Shown piece after piece: positions 23,353 to 35,005 of a stretch of 64,000 nt of DNA. The position numbers were made by a program, and so were the translations under genes. How positions within the stretch are numbered: the first letter of the stretch is position 1; every line of letters starts with the position of its first letter. A model generated the notes under the pieces. It was not told the origin of the DNA. It saw only the letters and a list, made by a program, of their open reading frames with translations, and ran no database searches. Origin of the DNA: Batkoa obscura (lineage: Eukaryota > Entomophthoromycota > Entomophthoromycetes > Entomophthorales > Batkoaceae); the NCBI GenBank assembly GCA_030770535.1, contig JASVEC010000033.1, forward strand, positions 124,001 to 188,000. The letters are read 5' to 3'.

Positions 23353-24148
23353 GATAGTAAATTTTATATTGATTGGATTTTGATTATTTATAAAAATGAA
23401 CCACGTTCTACAATTCAAAATTGCAAATGTTTTGGGCAGAACAAAATTACTAATTTTTTTAAAAAAACAAGTAATAATAGATCAAGAAGATACAAAAAAA
23501 GAGCAAACGCTCTCATTAATTAGCAAAGTATGCTATTCTACATTATTTTTTTGTTAATTTTACATCTATATAGCTTCTTTTTAACTTGGTATATTGCTGA
23601 TGACTTCCTAGTATTTAGGAGTATTCCCATATCATTATCAAACACCAAAATGCATTTTATTGGCTTAAAATAAACAAATATTTCAATAGAGACTTTGGGG
23701 CTTGACTGGATATTATTGGTTGATTTAATATTGAGTTTCTTTTCAATTTCAAAATTGAACTCTATTTTTTCAAGCTTTACTAATTGACCTATAATTTTAA
23801 TGTATATTAAATGTTATTGGCAAAAGTTAAATATACCAAGACTCTATTTGAAAGTTTTATTTTTATTGTAACGCGTTCAAAATGATACTACGTCATAACT
23901 GGTAAAAACATTAAATAAGTTGCTAATTCTTTCCAGTTATAGAAGTTTTGAATCAAGGATGAGTGAAGAAAGCTTTTAAATTTTCAAAAAAAGTTTTAAT
24001 ATAAAGCTCCCATAGGAAAATGTTTTAAATAGATGATTGGATTATGATGATATTCTAATTGAAATTAATAAGACAAAGATATAAAAGAAGCTTCATAAGA
24101 AAATTTGAATTTTTTTTATTTACTTTATAATTTTACAAATTTGATAAA
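23353..24148. other. Intergenic, 796 bp
   Basis: Divergent promoter region between EMC5 and the small HMG/YABBY-like gene. No repeat family member or exon was recognised. Confidence 0.5.
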
Positions 24149-24425
24149 ATGGCTAAAGCAACCAAAGCTACTCGTTGTAAGTATTAGAATTAAAAACTAG
24201 TTTCATTGGCTACTTCTATTTCAATATAATTTTTTTTGCTTTAACAAGACTAATAGTATAATTATAGCATCCGGACCAAAGAAACTATCTCCTTATAACA
24301 AATTCATGAAGGACCAACTTCCAAAGTACAAGGCTAACAACCCAGGCAAAAACCACAAAGACGCCTTTAAGGCTGTTGCTCAGCTCTGGAAAGACTCTCC
24401 TGAAAACCCAAAAAACAAAGCCTAA
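24149..24425 (+). CDS. Small HMG-box/YABBY-like protein
   Basis: Two exons (24149-24176, 24268-24425) encode 61 residues. The body reads KKLSPYNKFMKDQLPKYKAN, then HKDAFKAVAQLWKDSPENPKN, which is the half-HMG fold found in plant YABBY proteins and in small fungal proteins of the same length. The intron of 91 nt is longer than most here. Codon use is strongly biased to C-ending codons (AAC, GGC, CTC), unlike the AT-rich average, so it is probably highly expressed. A non-specific DNA-binding or chromatin role is inferred from the fold only. Confidence 0.8.
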
Positions 24426-26533
24426 ATTTTACTCAAGGATAGCTAGAATCAAGAGTTTAAATTTTATTCATTCTTAGCTGTGTGTATAATAAAGTTTAAC
24501 TTATAATCTCAAGTTTATGTTTAATAATAATTTTATAACATCATAACGAGTAAAGTGTGGGATGCAAGTGTAAGTATAAAGACAAAGATAAGAATAGTGG
24601 TTTAAGTAGGTTATGTTTTATTATATTAACAAAACAGACCTTTTCCTATCTGCCCTCAAAATAAAATAGGTTAAAAAGCAGTTTAAATTGATACAAGTAA
24701 CAAGTAAAGGATGGTTAAAAAGATTGCATTGAAGTCAAGCTATAAAACCAAATTTAGTATCACTTACATGCGTTTTTGAAAAATAGCAAATAAAAGTTGA
24801 AGGTATGAAATATTTTTACAAAGATTTTCACTTAATATTTAATTAAAACAGTTAGAATTTTAATTATAAATAAATTGCCCTCATTATTTCAAAACTGTTT
24901 TTAAATTAACCTTATTAAAATAATACATCAAATAAAAACATTTTTATAAAAAATAAATGACTGCATAATTTATTAATATAGTGAAATAAAGTACTGTTTA
25001 AATCATTATAATATATTTTACTATTAACTTGTTCGTTTACAGTTTTAATATATTGTTGAGTCAACAAAATAAACTATATTCTAATTGGGGTTTCTTTATT
25101 AAATTCAGCACCCACCGTCACACTTTTGGTTCTTTTCAATATACTTATTGACCCTTTTAGCATAAACTATTATAGCTTATTAAATACTTATCGGTTCAAG
25201 GGTACTGGTCAACCTCTCCTCCTTTAAGACCTCCCTTTTTTATCGATTTTGACTATCCTTGTAGTTTCTGTAGTATTTTTTATCCAAGGATTGTATCTCT
25301 GAATGATCTTTTTAGATGGGAGTAGATCTTAATAAAACTTTTTTATAGGTCTTTTCTTGCCCCTTCAGAAGAAATTTTTTTCAGTTTAGTGCTTAAATTG
25401 CGCCCTTCTTTACAAGAATTAGTTTCACTTTAAATTTATTCTATTTTAATTTTTACTAAAAAAGAGTTGTCAGTACAAGACAACCTTAGGCTAAAAAAAC
25501 AACTTCCATGTTTTATCTCTTTTAGTAGTATTCTGTTTCAAATATGATCCCTCTATATATAAATAAGATAAATTATTTTATATATAGCTGGTTTATGTTA
25601 TTCTAATTTTTTATAAATACTTTTTATAAATATAACTTATTGCTAGCTATAAAGTCATATATAATTATACTTCTATGTAATATCCTGATTAGATCCTATG
25701 ACTTAATATGAATAAATTTCAAGGTACAAAAGGCCCAAATATAGGACCATATATCAAGTTTAACTAAAGGATAGTTTTACAAACAAGTTTTAAATAAAAG
25801 TTAACATTAATAGATAGTCCTTTATAGTATCTATCTAAAATACAAATGTTAAGGAAAAAGTAAAAACTCAGCTTTATGATATTTTACATTTTCAGAATAT
25901 GAGAGTGTTTTTTTTGACTTCATTGTTTTTTCCACTTTTTAAGCGTTATTTAAGCGGAAAATTTGTTAGTAAATTCTTAAACACAAAAACACATCCCCAT
26001 ATTATGTTACCATTATATTTTTGATTAGGAGAACGTTGCTTTTAATCTAAAAGCTATGTCGTATTCATTTGTAATCATATACAGTGGTATCCCCATTGAT
26101 TAATTTATGAAGTACAGTAGCAGTATTAAAGCTTTAAGCTTTTTGCTTCTATTATAGCTCAGTTATTTTTTTATATTGAGATACTGCCTCACAGTAGAAG
26201 TTATATGAAGAAAGAGGATATTAAGGAGACTTAGGAATTCTAATATAAGATAAAGCTAAAAAGATAGTTATGATTAAAGTGTCATTGTGAAAAAAAGTCA
26301 GATATAAAAAACTAAAATTAAACATTGGTAAAGGGTTAGTTTTTAATAGCTTTTAAGCATAAAAGACCATTATATGATTTGAATATCACAGTTCTTTTTA
26401 AACATTGCTAATTTTGAACCTTTAATTCTTTGCTTGGATTTCAATCAAATTCTAACTTTGATAGGACAATAAACTTATTAAATTCTAAGCAATTTAATTA
26501 AAGAGTTAAATTATTTCTTTTTTTCAAATTTAA
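24426..26533. other. Intergenic, 2.1 kb
   Basis: Spacer between two plus-strand genes. It holds one MITE-A copy at 25897-26002. A slightly less AT-rich patch around 25090-25330 has no coding frame that I can support. Confidence 0.5.
25897..26002 (+). mobile_element. MITE-A copy 5
   Basis: 106 bp. The left end is ATATGAGAGTGT and the right end ACATCCCCATAT. The core is AAGCGTTATTTAAGCGGAAA. One of the better preserved copies. Confidence 0.88.
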
Positions 26534-29500
26534 ATGGACGAAGAGATACGCCAATTAGAACATCTTTCACTTGTGACAAAGGTCACAACCGAGTTGAACA
26601 ATCATATGGAGATAAACGATAGGAAAGTAGCAGAGTATATAATTCATATTCATGACCAATGTAAAACTTTGAAGGAGTTTAAAGAGAAACTTTCAGATTT
26701 ACCACACCCTTTCCTTGAAAATTTGGATAGAATCATATTGACAATGAAACCAAAAGCAAATAGTAGCAATCCATCTGTCACCGCCTCATCGACAACTGGA
26801 CCTTTGACGAACGATAAAGATGGTGAAAATGATTCTGATTTTAATTATGAACTGGATAGAAAGACTAGGATTTTTCCAGGATTAGCTGTACCTGATAAAC
26901 CAATTACAGATTTAAATGCACTTCCTGACAATAAGCCTTCACTTGATTTTGAGGATGACTTTTCAGAACTTGAAAATTTAGCACAAAACTACAAAACTTC
27001 GAGTACCGAAATTAAAGAATCCGTAAAAGAAAACAGAAGAGTAGATGAAGAAGAAAGGGGTGGCACTGATAATCAATATTTGAGAGGAAGAGATAGAGAA
27101 AGATATGATGATAGGGATAGGAGAACTAAATATGATGATCGGAATAGAAGAGACAGATATCATGAAAGATCACGTTCCAGATCGCCACGTAACTCGCGAA
27201 AATATAATAGTAGGGATAGTAGAGCATACAACCGTGAAGACAGACCTATCCTTGATGAAGAACCTATCCTTAATAAAGTTTACGAAGGTATAATTACTAA
27301 CATAAAGGATTTTGGGGCTTTTGTTTCTATACGAGGGATCAAAAAAAGAACAGAAGGATTGATACATGTAAGTGCAATTCAGAGCTATGGGAGAATAAAC
27401 CACCCTTCAGATCTGCTTAGCCGGGATCAAAAAGTCAAAGTTAAAATAGTGTCTATTTCAGGGAATAGGATTGGATGCTCTATGAAAGATATTGACCAAA
27501 CTACTGGTGCTGATCTCGCAGCCTCAACCAAAGTCAATACTGAAAATAGATATGAGTCTGTTCAGAGAAAAAGAGAAATTTTGGATTCACTCTCATCTAA
27601 TAAAATGCCAGTTATTGATGATACACAGGATCGTCAAGTCGGTGTTAAACGTTTAACTTCACCAGAAAGATTCGAAATCAAGCAATTGATAGCTGCAGGC
27701 GTAATGGATCCTTCTGAGCTTCCTAACTATGACGAAGAAAACGGTGTTTTGGAAGATGCTGAAGTAGAAGAAGAAGTAGATATAGAAATTAAAGATGAAG
27801 AGCCTGCTTTTCTTAAAGGACAAACTAAGATTTCTCTTGATCTTAGTCCTATTAAAGTCATCAAAGCACCTGATGGATCCCTTAATCGTGCAGCTATGGC
27901 TGGAACTACACTAGCTAAAGAAAGAAGAGAAATTAAGCAGCAGCAGACTAATGCCGAATTAGGATCGATGGCCAAAGATGTTAACTCGGCTTGGGCTGAT
28001 CCTATGGCGCAACCTAATCAAAAGATTTTTGCGCAAGATCTCAAAGGAACTGTTAATAGTTTAAAAGCAAACGAGATGTCGGAATGGAAGAAATATACGC
28101 AAGGAAAAGCTACCACTTATGGTAAAATCACTAACCTTTCGATTCAAGAACAACGTAGAAGCTTACCAGTTTTTCAATTGAGGGACAATTTAATTCAAGC
28201 TATCGAAGAGAATCAAATTCTTATTGTAGTGGGAGATACTGGGTCAGGTAAAACTACTCAAATGACGCAGTATCTCTATGAAGAAGGGTTTGGTAGAAGA
28301 GGAATCATCGGGTGTACACAACCTCGTCGTGTTGCTGCGATGTCTGTCGCAAAACGTGTTTCTGAAGAAATTGGATGTAGACTAGGTACCGAAGTAGGAT
28401 ATACTATTCGTTTTGAGGATTGTACTTCTCCGGAAACTTCAATAAAATACATGACTGATGGTCTATTATTAAGAGAATGTTTAATGGATCCACTTTTGAG
28501 TAATTACTCTGTTATCATCCTTGACGAAGCACATGAACGTGGTATTAATACAGACGTTTTATTTGGTTTACTTAAAAAAGCAGCACTTAAACGCTCAGAC
28601 CTTAAACTGATTATTACATCGGCCACTTTAGATGCTGAAAAGTTCTCTACTTATTTTTTTAAATGTCCTATTTTCACAATTCCGGGAAGAACATTTGATG
28701 TTGAAATTCTTTACACAAAAGAGCCGGAATCGGATTACCTTGATGCATCTCTTGTTACTGTTATGCAAATCCATCTTTCTGAACCACCAGGCGATATCTT
28801 GCTTTTCTTAACTGGTAAAGAAGAGATTGATACAGCAGCTGAGGTTCTCTTTGAAAGATTGAAAGCTTTAGGGTCTTCAGTTCCAGAACTTATTATTCTA
28901 CCAGTTTATAGTGCATTACCAAGTGAAATGCAATCCCGTATTTTTGACCCTGCACCACCTGGAAGTCGTAAAGTGGTTATTGCAACAAACATTGCAGAAA
29001 CATCTATCACTATTGATGGTATTTATTATGTTGTCGACCCAGGGTTTGTTAAACAGAATGCCTATGATCCGAAGCTTGGTATGGATTCTTTAATTGTTAC
29101 ACCTATTTCTCAAGCTCAAGCACGCCAAAGATCAGGACGTGCTGGGAGAACTGGGCCAGGCAAGGCCTATCGCCTTTATACTGAGTCGGCATTTAGAAAC
29201 GAAATGCTTCCTACTAGCGTGCCTGAAATACAACGTACAAATTTAGCTAATACTGTTTTAACTTTAAAAGCTATGGGTATAAATGATCTTCTTCATTTTG
29301 ATTTTATGGATCCTCCACCAGTACAAACTTTAATTACGGCTTTAGAGCAGTTGTATGCCTTAGGGGCTTTAGATAATGAAGGCCTTTTAACTAGACTTGG
29401 TAGGAAAATGGCAGAGTTTCCATTGGAGCCACCGCTATGTAAAATGCTTATCTTATCTGTTGATTTAGGGTGTAGTGAAGAGATCCTTACTATTGTTGCA

Positions 29501-30151
29501 ATGCTAAATGTACAAACAGTATTTTATCGTCCTAAAGAAAAACAAACTCAGGCGGATTCTAAAAAAGCGAAATTTCATCAACCTGAAGGAGATCATCTTA
29601 CTTTGCTAACCGTTTTTAACGCATGGATGAATCATAAACGTTCTGCACCATGGTGTGCTGAAAACTTTATACAACATCGTAGTATGAATCGAGCACTTGA
29701 CGTTAAAAAGCAATTGGTTGGTATTATGGATCGTTATAAACAAGACATTGTATCGTGTGGTAGAAACTTAAATAGGGTAAGAAGAGCAATATGTGGAGGT
29801 TTTTTTAGACATGCAGCTAAAAAAGATCCACAAGAGGGATATAAAACACTTGTAGAAGGCACCCCGGTTTACATCCATCCTAGTTCAGCATTGTTTAATA
29901 AGAATCCAGAATGGGTTATCTACCATGAATTGTTACTAACCACTAAAGAGTATATGCGAGAAGTTACAGCTATTGAACCTAAATGGTTGGTGGAAGCAGC
30001 CCCTACCTTTTTCAAGATTGCGGATGCGCACACTTTGTCTAAACGTAAACGTCAAGAAAAGATTGAGCCATTGTTCAACAAGTATGAGAATCCTAATGAA
30101 TGGCGTCTTTCTAGGATTAAAACAGCCACTAGAGCTTCTCAAACTTTTTAG
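26534..30151 (+). CDS. PRP22: Pre-mRNA splicing DEAH helicase Prp22 (DHX8)
   Basis: A single 1205-residue frame. Order: N-terminal helical segment; an Arg/Asp/Ser-rich region at about 185-230 ([11 protein letters not shown]); an S1 RNA-binding domain from about residue 248 ([29 protein letters not shown]); the DEAH helicase core with [10 protein letters not shown] near 566, DEAH near 662, SAT, and [18 protein letters not shown]; then HA2 and OB domains. An N-terminal S1 domain before a DEAH core is diagnostic for Prp22/DHX8, which releases mature mRNA from the spliceosome. The gene has no intron over 3.6 kb in a region where most genes have four or more. Confidence 0.97.
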   Translation: MDEEIRQLEHLSLVTKVTTELNNHMEINDRKVAEYIIHIHDQCKTLKEFKEKLSDLPHPFLENLDRIILTMKPKANSSNPSVTASSTTGPLTNDKDGENDSDFNYELDRKTRIFPGLAVPDKPITDLNALPDNKPSLDFEDDFSELENLAQNYKTSSTEIKESVKENRRVDEEERGGTDNQYLRGRDRERYDDRDRRTKYDDRNRRDRYHERSRSRSPRNSRKYNSRDSRAYNREDRPILDEEPILNKVYEGIITNIKDFGAFVSIRGIKKRTEGLIHVSAIQSYGRINHPSDLLSRDQKVKVKIVSISGNRIGCSMKDIDQTTGADLAASTKVNTENRYESVQRKREILDSLSSNKMPVIDDTQDRQVGVKRLTSPERFEIKQLIAAGVMDPSELPNYDEENGVLEDAEVEEEVDIEIKDEEPAFLKGQTKISLDLSPIKVIKAPDGSLNRAAMAGTTLAKERREIKQQQTNAELGSMAKDVNSAWADPMAQPNQKIFAQDLKGTVNSLKANEMSEWKKYTQGKATTYGKITNLSIQEQRRSLPVFQLRDNLIQAIEENQILIVVGDTGSGKTTQMTQYLYEEGFGRRGIIGCTQPRRVAAMSVAKRVSEEIGCRLGTEVGYTIRFEDCTSPETSIKYMTDGLLLRECLMDPLLSNYSVIILDEAHERGINTDVLFGLLKKAALKRSDLKLIITSATLDAEKFSTYFFKCPIFTIPGRTFDVEILYTKEPESDYLDASLVTVMQIHLSEPPGDILLFLTGKEEIDTAAEVLFERLKALGSSVPELIILPVYSALPSEMQSRIFDPAPPGSRKVVIATNIAETSITIDGIYYVVDPGFVKQNAYDPKLGMDSLIVTPISQAQARQRSGRAGRTGPGKAYRLYTESAFRNEMLPTSVPEIQRTNLANTVLTLKAMGINDLLHFDFMDPPPVQTLITALEQLYALGALDNEGLLTRLGRKMAEFPLEPPLCKMLILSVDLGCSEEILTIVAMLNVQTVFYRPKEKQTQADSKKAKFHQPEGDHLTLLTVFNAWMNHKRSAPWCAENFIQHRSMNRALDVKKQLVGIMDRYKQDIVSCGRNLNRVRRAICGGFFRHAAKKDPQEGYKTLVEGTPVYIHPSSALFNKNPEWVIYHELLLTTKEYMREVTAIEPKWLVEAAPTFFKIADAHTLSKRKRQEKIEPLFNKYENPNEWRLSRIKTATRASQTF

Positions 30152-30394
30152 AGGACTAGTAATTTTAAATACAGCATTTATTTTTAATAAAGATAAGTTA
30201 TAAATCCAATTTTAATCCTTTAATAAATATTTTATGATCAAAAAATAAATTTGAAAAAGAAATAGAAATGCATTAATTTTAATTTAAAGTTTATAAACTT
30301 ACGAATCTAGAACTACAGGAAAAGCAGCTAAAGTGAGGGGCAGAGTAATAAACATAAAAGGAAAAGGGACAGAATCAAATACAATATCTAAACT

Positions 30395-31886
30395 TTAATT
30401 TCTACTTTTTTTTCTCCCACATAATCGAGCAACTAGTCTGATAAAATTTATCTTAGCTTCTTCTTTACTCATTTCTATTTATTCTAAATTAAATAAAAGC
30501 TATTAAAATGTAATGTAATTTTACCTCTCAGATTATACCATTCTCCCCATTTTTCTAATGCACAGTAGTCTAGCTCATTTGGCGTTCCTACAAAATAAGT
30601 AAATTCAAGTCTGAGGATAAAAATAAATAGCAAACTCACTTGTTGTATTTTGACCAATGGTAGCTTGTTGGTAGTAGGCATACATTTCAACTACTGCTCT
30701 ATCATCATTTGTTATTAATCGTTTACGTGCTTCAATAGCTGCCATAAAATCACCCTATTATTACAATTTAAAAAGAAAATAAATTTGTAAATCATTTTTT
30801 ACTTACTTCCAAATCTCTGGTAGGTATATCATTTGAGCTAGGTATTCTTGTTAGCTTAATTCCTCCATTTTGTATATTGTTTGTTTTATTCTCTTTATCC
30901 AATCCTAAAGTACTCATAGACCTAAGTGGAAATTTACTCTGAGAATTGGATGTACTTAAAGACTTCATCCGTACTAATTTTGGGGCTTTGTTTTGATAAA
31001 TGTTTTTACTACCACCTAGTTGGTTTAAATTAATATTCATATTCATTTCATTTTTATTCACTAAATTGCTTTTTAAGTACATTCTTTCTTTTTGATCATT
31101 TTCTTCCAAGTTATTGTTATCTATACCCCTTTTTACAGCCCTTTTATCTGAATTAAACACATTGTTTTCTTTTTTTTCACTAGATTCAATCTCAACTTGC
31201 TCCTTTTTTTCGCTTAATGTAGCTTCGATTTCACCGTTTTTATCGTTTGATTCAATTTCAGTTTGTGTTTTTTTATAAATTTGTGGCGATTCATCTTTAT
31301 CATTTAGCAATTTACTTCCATTTGAATTAGTACCTTGATCATTCACATGCTCTATTTTTAGACTAGATGCCTCCCTAAGATCTAAAGTTTCGGCATTATC
31401 AACTTCATCTTCTTTTGGGTGACTTCCATTTATACTTAGACCTTGGCCCAAATCTGTTTGATGAGCTTCTTCTGTAATATCTTTCATTTTGTCTTCTTTT
31501 ATCTGATTCTCACTAGCATTTAAATCTTGAATCAAGTTATCTTTTGGTCTTTGCTCTGTAGAATTAGCTTCGTTGTCCTCTTCCACTTGACTTGTTTTTA
31601 TATTTGAGTCTTGAATTGACTCCTTTTGTGGACTTTTTTCTGTATCAGTACTATTCTTCTCTGCTTCTGTTTGCTTTTTAGTTATAGTTTGTCCTTGATT
31701 TAGATTATTTTGTACATTTTGGTCTGTACTCATACTTTGGAATGCAGCATCCCGACTCAAACCCCTTTCATATTTTTTGTCATTAGTTATTATGGGTGTG
31801 TTTTCCTATTATTTTCTGCTTTAATCCTTGTTTAGTCAGTTCTAAGTTTACCTTACCTTTTTATCCATTGAATTCGTAATCTCCAT
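30395..31886 (-). CDS. Acyl-CoA-binding-domain protein with long disordered N-terminus
   Basis: Five exons (31857-31886, 30807-31805, 30640-30754, 30525-30587, 30395-30474) give 428 residues. The last 100 form an acyl-CoA-binding domain: DFMAAIEARKRL, EMYAYYQQATIG, then CALEKWGEWYNLRG and MSKEEAKINFIRLV. This is helix order and spacing as in ACBP, with the KWGEWY acyl-CoA motif. The first 310 residues are acidic, Gln/Asn/Ser-rich and built on degenerate units of about 28 residues (SIQDSNIKTSQVEED, NLIQDLNASENQIKED, LGQGLSINGSHPKEDE). ACBP proteins carry long-chain acyl-CoA esters. Having the domain at the C-terminus is unusual; in many large ACBD proteins it is at the start. Confidence 0.85.
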
Positions 31887-32122
31887 AGCTTAAAAAAGTT
31901 ATTTTTTTTACTTTCAAATTATATTAGAAAGTGAGTGAGTTCTAAATAATCTGAAAACCTAAACTTGAATGCTTAAAATAAGTCACTCTTAAATAAAAAA
32001 TTATCAAAGATTTATAACATTTAAAAGGAACATGACAATAAAATACACACTATAAATCAAAACATGTTGATACGTTATAATGTTTTATTAGTTTCGAATA
32101 CTCCTTTCTATACTAAAAAATA

Positions 32123-33156
32123 TCATTTGAAATAAGTTTCAACATTATTTTGTTTCATCCAGTCTAAGGTATCGTTTTTTATAATCTCAAGTTTTTGTTG
32201 CAGTATTTTTGTTATATAAGATCGAGCAGCATCCTCACTACCAGCTTTAGTGAGTTTCATAAACTTCAAATCATCTTTCAGCAACTTATTAACATATATT
32301 GGATCCCCGACAGTCACGACCAAGCTTTTAAATGGCCTTGGAAGTTTTATTTCATTTAATGGCAAGATACCAACCATTCCTAAATATAAATTAGGCTAAA
32401 CACAACTATACTTGAGATGCAAATTACCAGAGTGATAAATTGGTAGTATAATTAACTCCTTTTTTGTTTCTTGGACCAAACGTCCAATGCCCCACTTAAA
32501 CCCTAAAAGCTCTTTACCTTGATTCACTTTCCCTTCTGGATAAATATTAACCCATTTACCATCATTCAGCAGCTTTATTGACGCTTCAATCGCTGGCTGA
32601 TAAATGCTAATAAAATTAAAGTTATTTTTATGAAAAATCCAATAATAAATTTATACCCATCTCCTCTAACTGTAGGAATAATCTGTCCAGCTTCAAAAAA
32701 TGTGTTGTAAACAGGGTTTTTAAAAATGATTTCTCTAGCAGCTAAAGACCAGCGCATTAAATTTGGATTTAACAAAATACGCTGAGGTAAGCAACCCCAA
32801 AGTAAAGGATCATCCAAAGTTGATGCATGGTTTTGGTATGTTATTAAAGCTTGGTCTTTTGTTCTACCTTCGATAAAGTGAAGTAAAGTTTCATAATTTC
32901 TTATATGTATCTTTTTGCTTAAAAAGTTTAAGTAAAATTTACTAAGGTTGCCTACGAGACCACTGGCTAATTGTCTTAATAGATATGGACTTTGCAAATT
33001 AATTTTATGTGGGGTAGGCTGAGCATGTTTATATTTATAAAAATTAGGAGCCCCAATTTCAAATATATCCACCAATTTTTTGGCTTTAGTTGTATTTTCT
33101 CTAATTAGTTCTAAACTATAACTTCCAGTTTGTTGTATACATCTTCGTATTATCAT
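32123..33156 (-). CDS. TAZ1: Tafazzin, cardiolipin transacylase
   Basis: Three exons (32657-33156, 32428-32606, 32123-32379) give 311 residues. The acyltransferase motifs are present: NHASTLDDPLLWG (the HX4D catalytic motif), AAREIIFKNP, and NIYPEGKVNQG (the PEG motif), then LIILPIYHSGMVGILP. Tafazzin moves acyl chains between phospholipids and monolysocardiolipin in mitochondrial membranes. The N-terminal stretch to about residue 75 is longer than in human tafazzin and basic, possibly a targeting region. Together with TAM41 it brackets the cardiolipin pathway, but the genes are 14 kb apart and this may be chance. Confidence 0.93.
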
Positions 33157-33665
33157 TCTGGTTTAAAAAATCATACTTTATAACTGAGTTTATCAATTTT
33201 TATTTCTTCGAAAAATCAACCAACCATTATGAATAAATTTTACATATGGATTTATTGCTTTAATTTAAATTATGATAAAATTTTGCATCAAATCAGAATT
33301 TAGATTAAAGCAAAATGACCAGTTGGAAACATCTTTTTAAATTCCATCAACATTTTTTCCACTTAACAACAGTAAAAAAATGTAAAAGCAATTAAAACCT
33401 GAAAGATACCTCCTACACCCATTTGTATGTTGAATTAATAATCTAAAAAGAAATTTAGTATACTAAGGCTGTTTTCGAAGCAATAACTATTAGGCTATTA
33501 TTAGAACAGGTTGAGCTGTCGAATAGTATAGGCAGGATAATATAACATGAAGCTTTTTATAGTGAATAGACACATTAATAAAAATTACTAAAAACTACAA
33601 GAAGCAGATCATAAAAAATTTCAACACATTTATTCGATAAAATAATATTGAGAGCTTACAGTCTA
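33157..33665. other. Intergenic, 509 bp
   Basis: Tafazzin promoter and 3' flank of the first C2 gene. No recognised repeat. Confidence 0.45.
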
Positions 33666-34031
33666 TTAACGACTAAATTGTAATTGTAAAAGAATTTCAC
33701 CGCTATTTTTGGCCCCCATTGAGATTGGATACCAGTTTTCAACGTAGCCAAGATTCATAACGCCTAAAGCTGGGATCTTAATAGAGCCGATCAAATCATC
33801 TTTGATTCTATCGTAGTCCCAAACATCAACATGGATCTCATCATTTTGGCTGAATTGAAAGTTAAAAGTTTCGTTCCAACGAGCATTCTTTCCAGCATTA
33901 GCAATAGTCTTGGTTCTTTCTTTTTTACCTCCTACTTTAATGATGGTATAAGCATCGTTCTTTCCAAATAAACCATCACGGTTTGCTAATCCACGGGCTT
34001 CTACTACAGTGACTCGAAGGTTTCCTGACAT
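33666..34031 (-). CDS. Single C2-domain protein, copy 1
   Basis: One exon, 121 residues, nearly all one C2 domain. The start at 34031 (MSGNLRVTVVEARGL) is preferred over an upstream frame that lacks similarity to its paralogue. Calcium loops keep their aspartates: NRDGLFGKNDAY in loop 1 and DVWDYDRIKDDLIG in loop 3. Single C2 proteins of this size bind phospholipid in a calcium-dependent way. The neighbour at 34235 is a tandem copy with the same orientation. Confidence 0.9.
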   Translation of the reverse strand: MSGNLRVTVVEARGLANRDGLFGKNDAYTIIKVGGKKERTKTIANAGKNARWNETFNFQFSQNDEIHVDVWDYDRIKDDLIGSIKIPALGVMNLGYVENWYPISMGAKNSGEILLQLQFSR

Positions 34032-34234
34032 ATTTAAAAAAATAAAGATCAACCACTAATTTTTCAATTTTATAGTACGTCACATTGTGGCTTAGCCAAT
34101 CATGTTAAACTACTTTCAAACTTTAAGCCTTAATATCAAAAGGTAGAAATTAAAAAAATTCATTAAATCAATACAAATTTATTAAATTTGTCTCTCAATA
34201 ACATAAACTAATTGGTTTATTAGTGTAAGAATTG

Positions 34235-34597
34235 CTAATGGGCTTTAAGATGTAAAAGGACTTCTCCACTATTTTTTGAACCTAAAGAAATCGTATACCA
34301 ATTTTCAATCTGACCTATATGAAAAATACCTAAAACAGGAATCTGAATAGATCCAATTAAATCATCCTTGATCGTATCATGATCCTTAACTTGAACATCA
34401 ATCTCATCGTTCTCATTAGCTTCGAATTGAAGTACTTCATTCCAAGTAGCATTTCCTCCTACATTTTTCAAAACTTTTGTACGTTGCTCTTTGCCTCCTA
34501 TTTTGATGCTAATATAGGCGTCATTCTTTCCAAATAAACCATCTTGGTTAGTAAGATTACGTGCTTCTTTTATGGTTATTTGAATTCTTTTGTACAT
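34235..34597 (-). CDS. Single C2-domain protein, copy 2
   Basis: One exon, 120 residues, collinear with copy 1 (NQDGLFGKNDAY, DHDTIKDDLIGSIQIP, ENWYTISLGSKNSGEVLL). Identity by eye is a little over half, so the duplication is not recent. Loop aspartates are kept. No membrane segment or second domain is present, so membrane binding would be reversible. Confidence 0.9.
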   Translation of the reverse strand: MYKRIQITIKEARNLTNQDGLFGKNDAYISIKIGGKEQRTKVLKNVGGNATWNEVLQFEANENDEIDVQVKDHDTIKDDLIGSIQIPVLGIFHIGQIENWYTISLGSKNSGEVLLHLKAH

Positions 34598-35005
34598 GTT
34601 TTAAATATAAGAAAATAGAGCCAACTATATTTTTTCATGGTTGATGGAATGATTCCTATGCGGAATATTATTTAAGCCTTTTGGTTTTGATTTGCTATAA
34701 CTCAATGTAACTTTATTGATTGATGATGTAACAGTACTAAAAAAGTCAGCTATCCTTGAAGTATATAGGGATGTATTTTTATTTAAGAATTTTATTAATA
34801 ATCTTTCAATTTAAATAGCACTTAAAAAATGGAAAAATACATCCCCAAGTAATGAAATCAAAAAACACCCCCATATCCTGTTATAGCATGCATATTAAAA
34901 TTTCATATACTTTGAAAAGTTTATAAATAAAAGAAAACAGAAAGTCTTTAAGAATTTTAATACTGTTGTCTTGTAATGAATAGTTTATTTTATAGTCTGA
35001 AATAA
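34598..35005. other. Intergenic, 408 bp
   Basis: Spacer between two minus-strand genes; holds MITE-A copy 6. Confidence 0.5.
34764..34876 (-). mobile_element. MITE-A copy 6
   Basis: 113 bp, longer than the rest because an extra terminus-like ACATCCCC lies inside, about 30 bp before the right end. The right end reads ACACCCCCATAT. Confidence 0.78.

Noticed and set aside
23611-23640. Possible MITE-A fragment (GTATTCCCATAT)
   Set aside because: Only the last eight bases resemble the terminus, and neither core nor other end is present.
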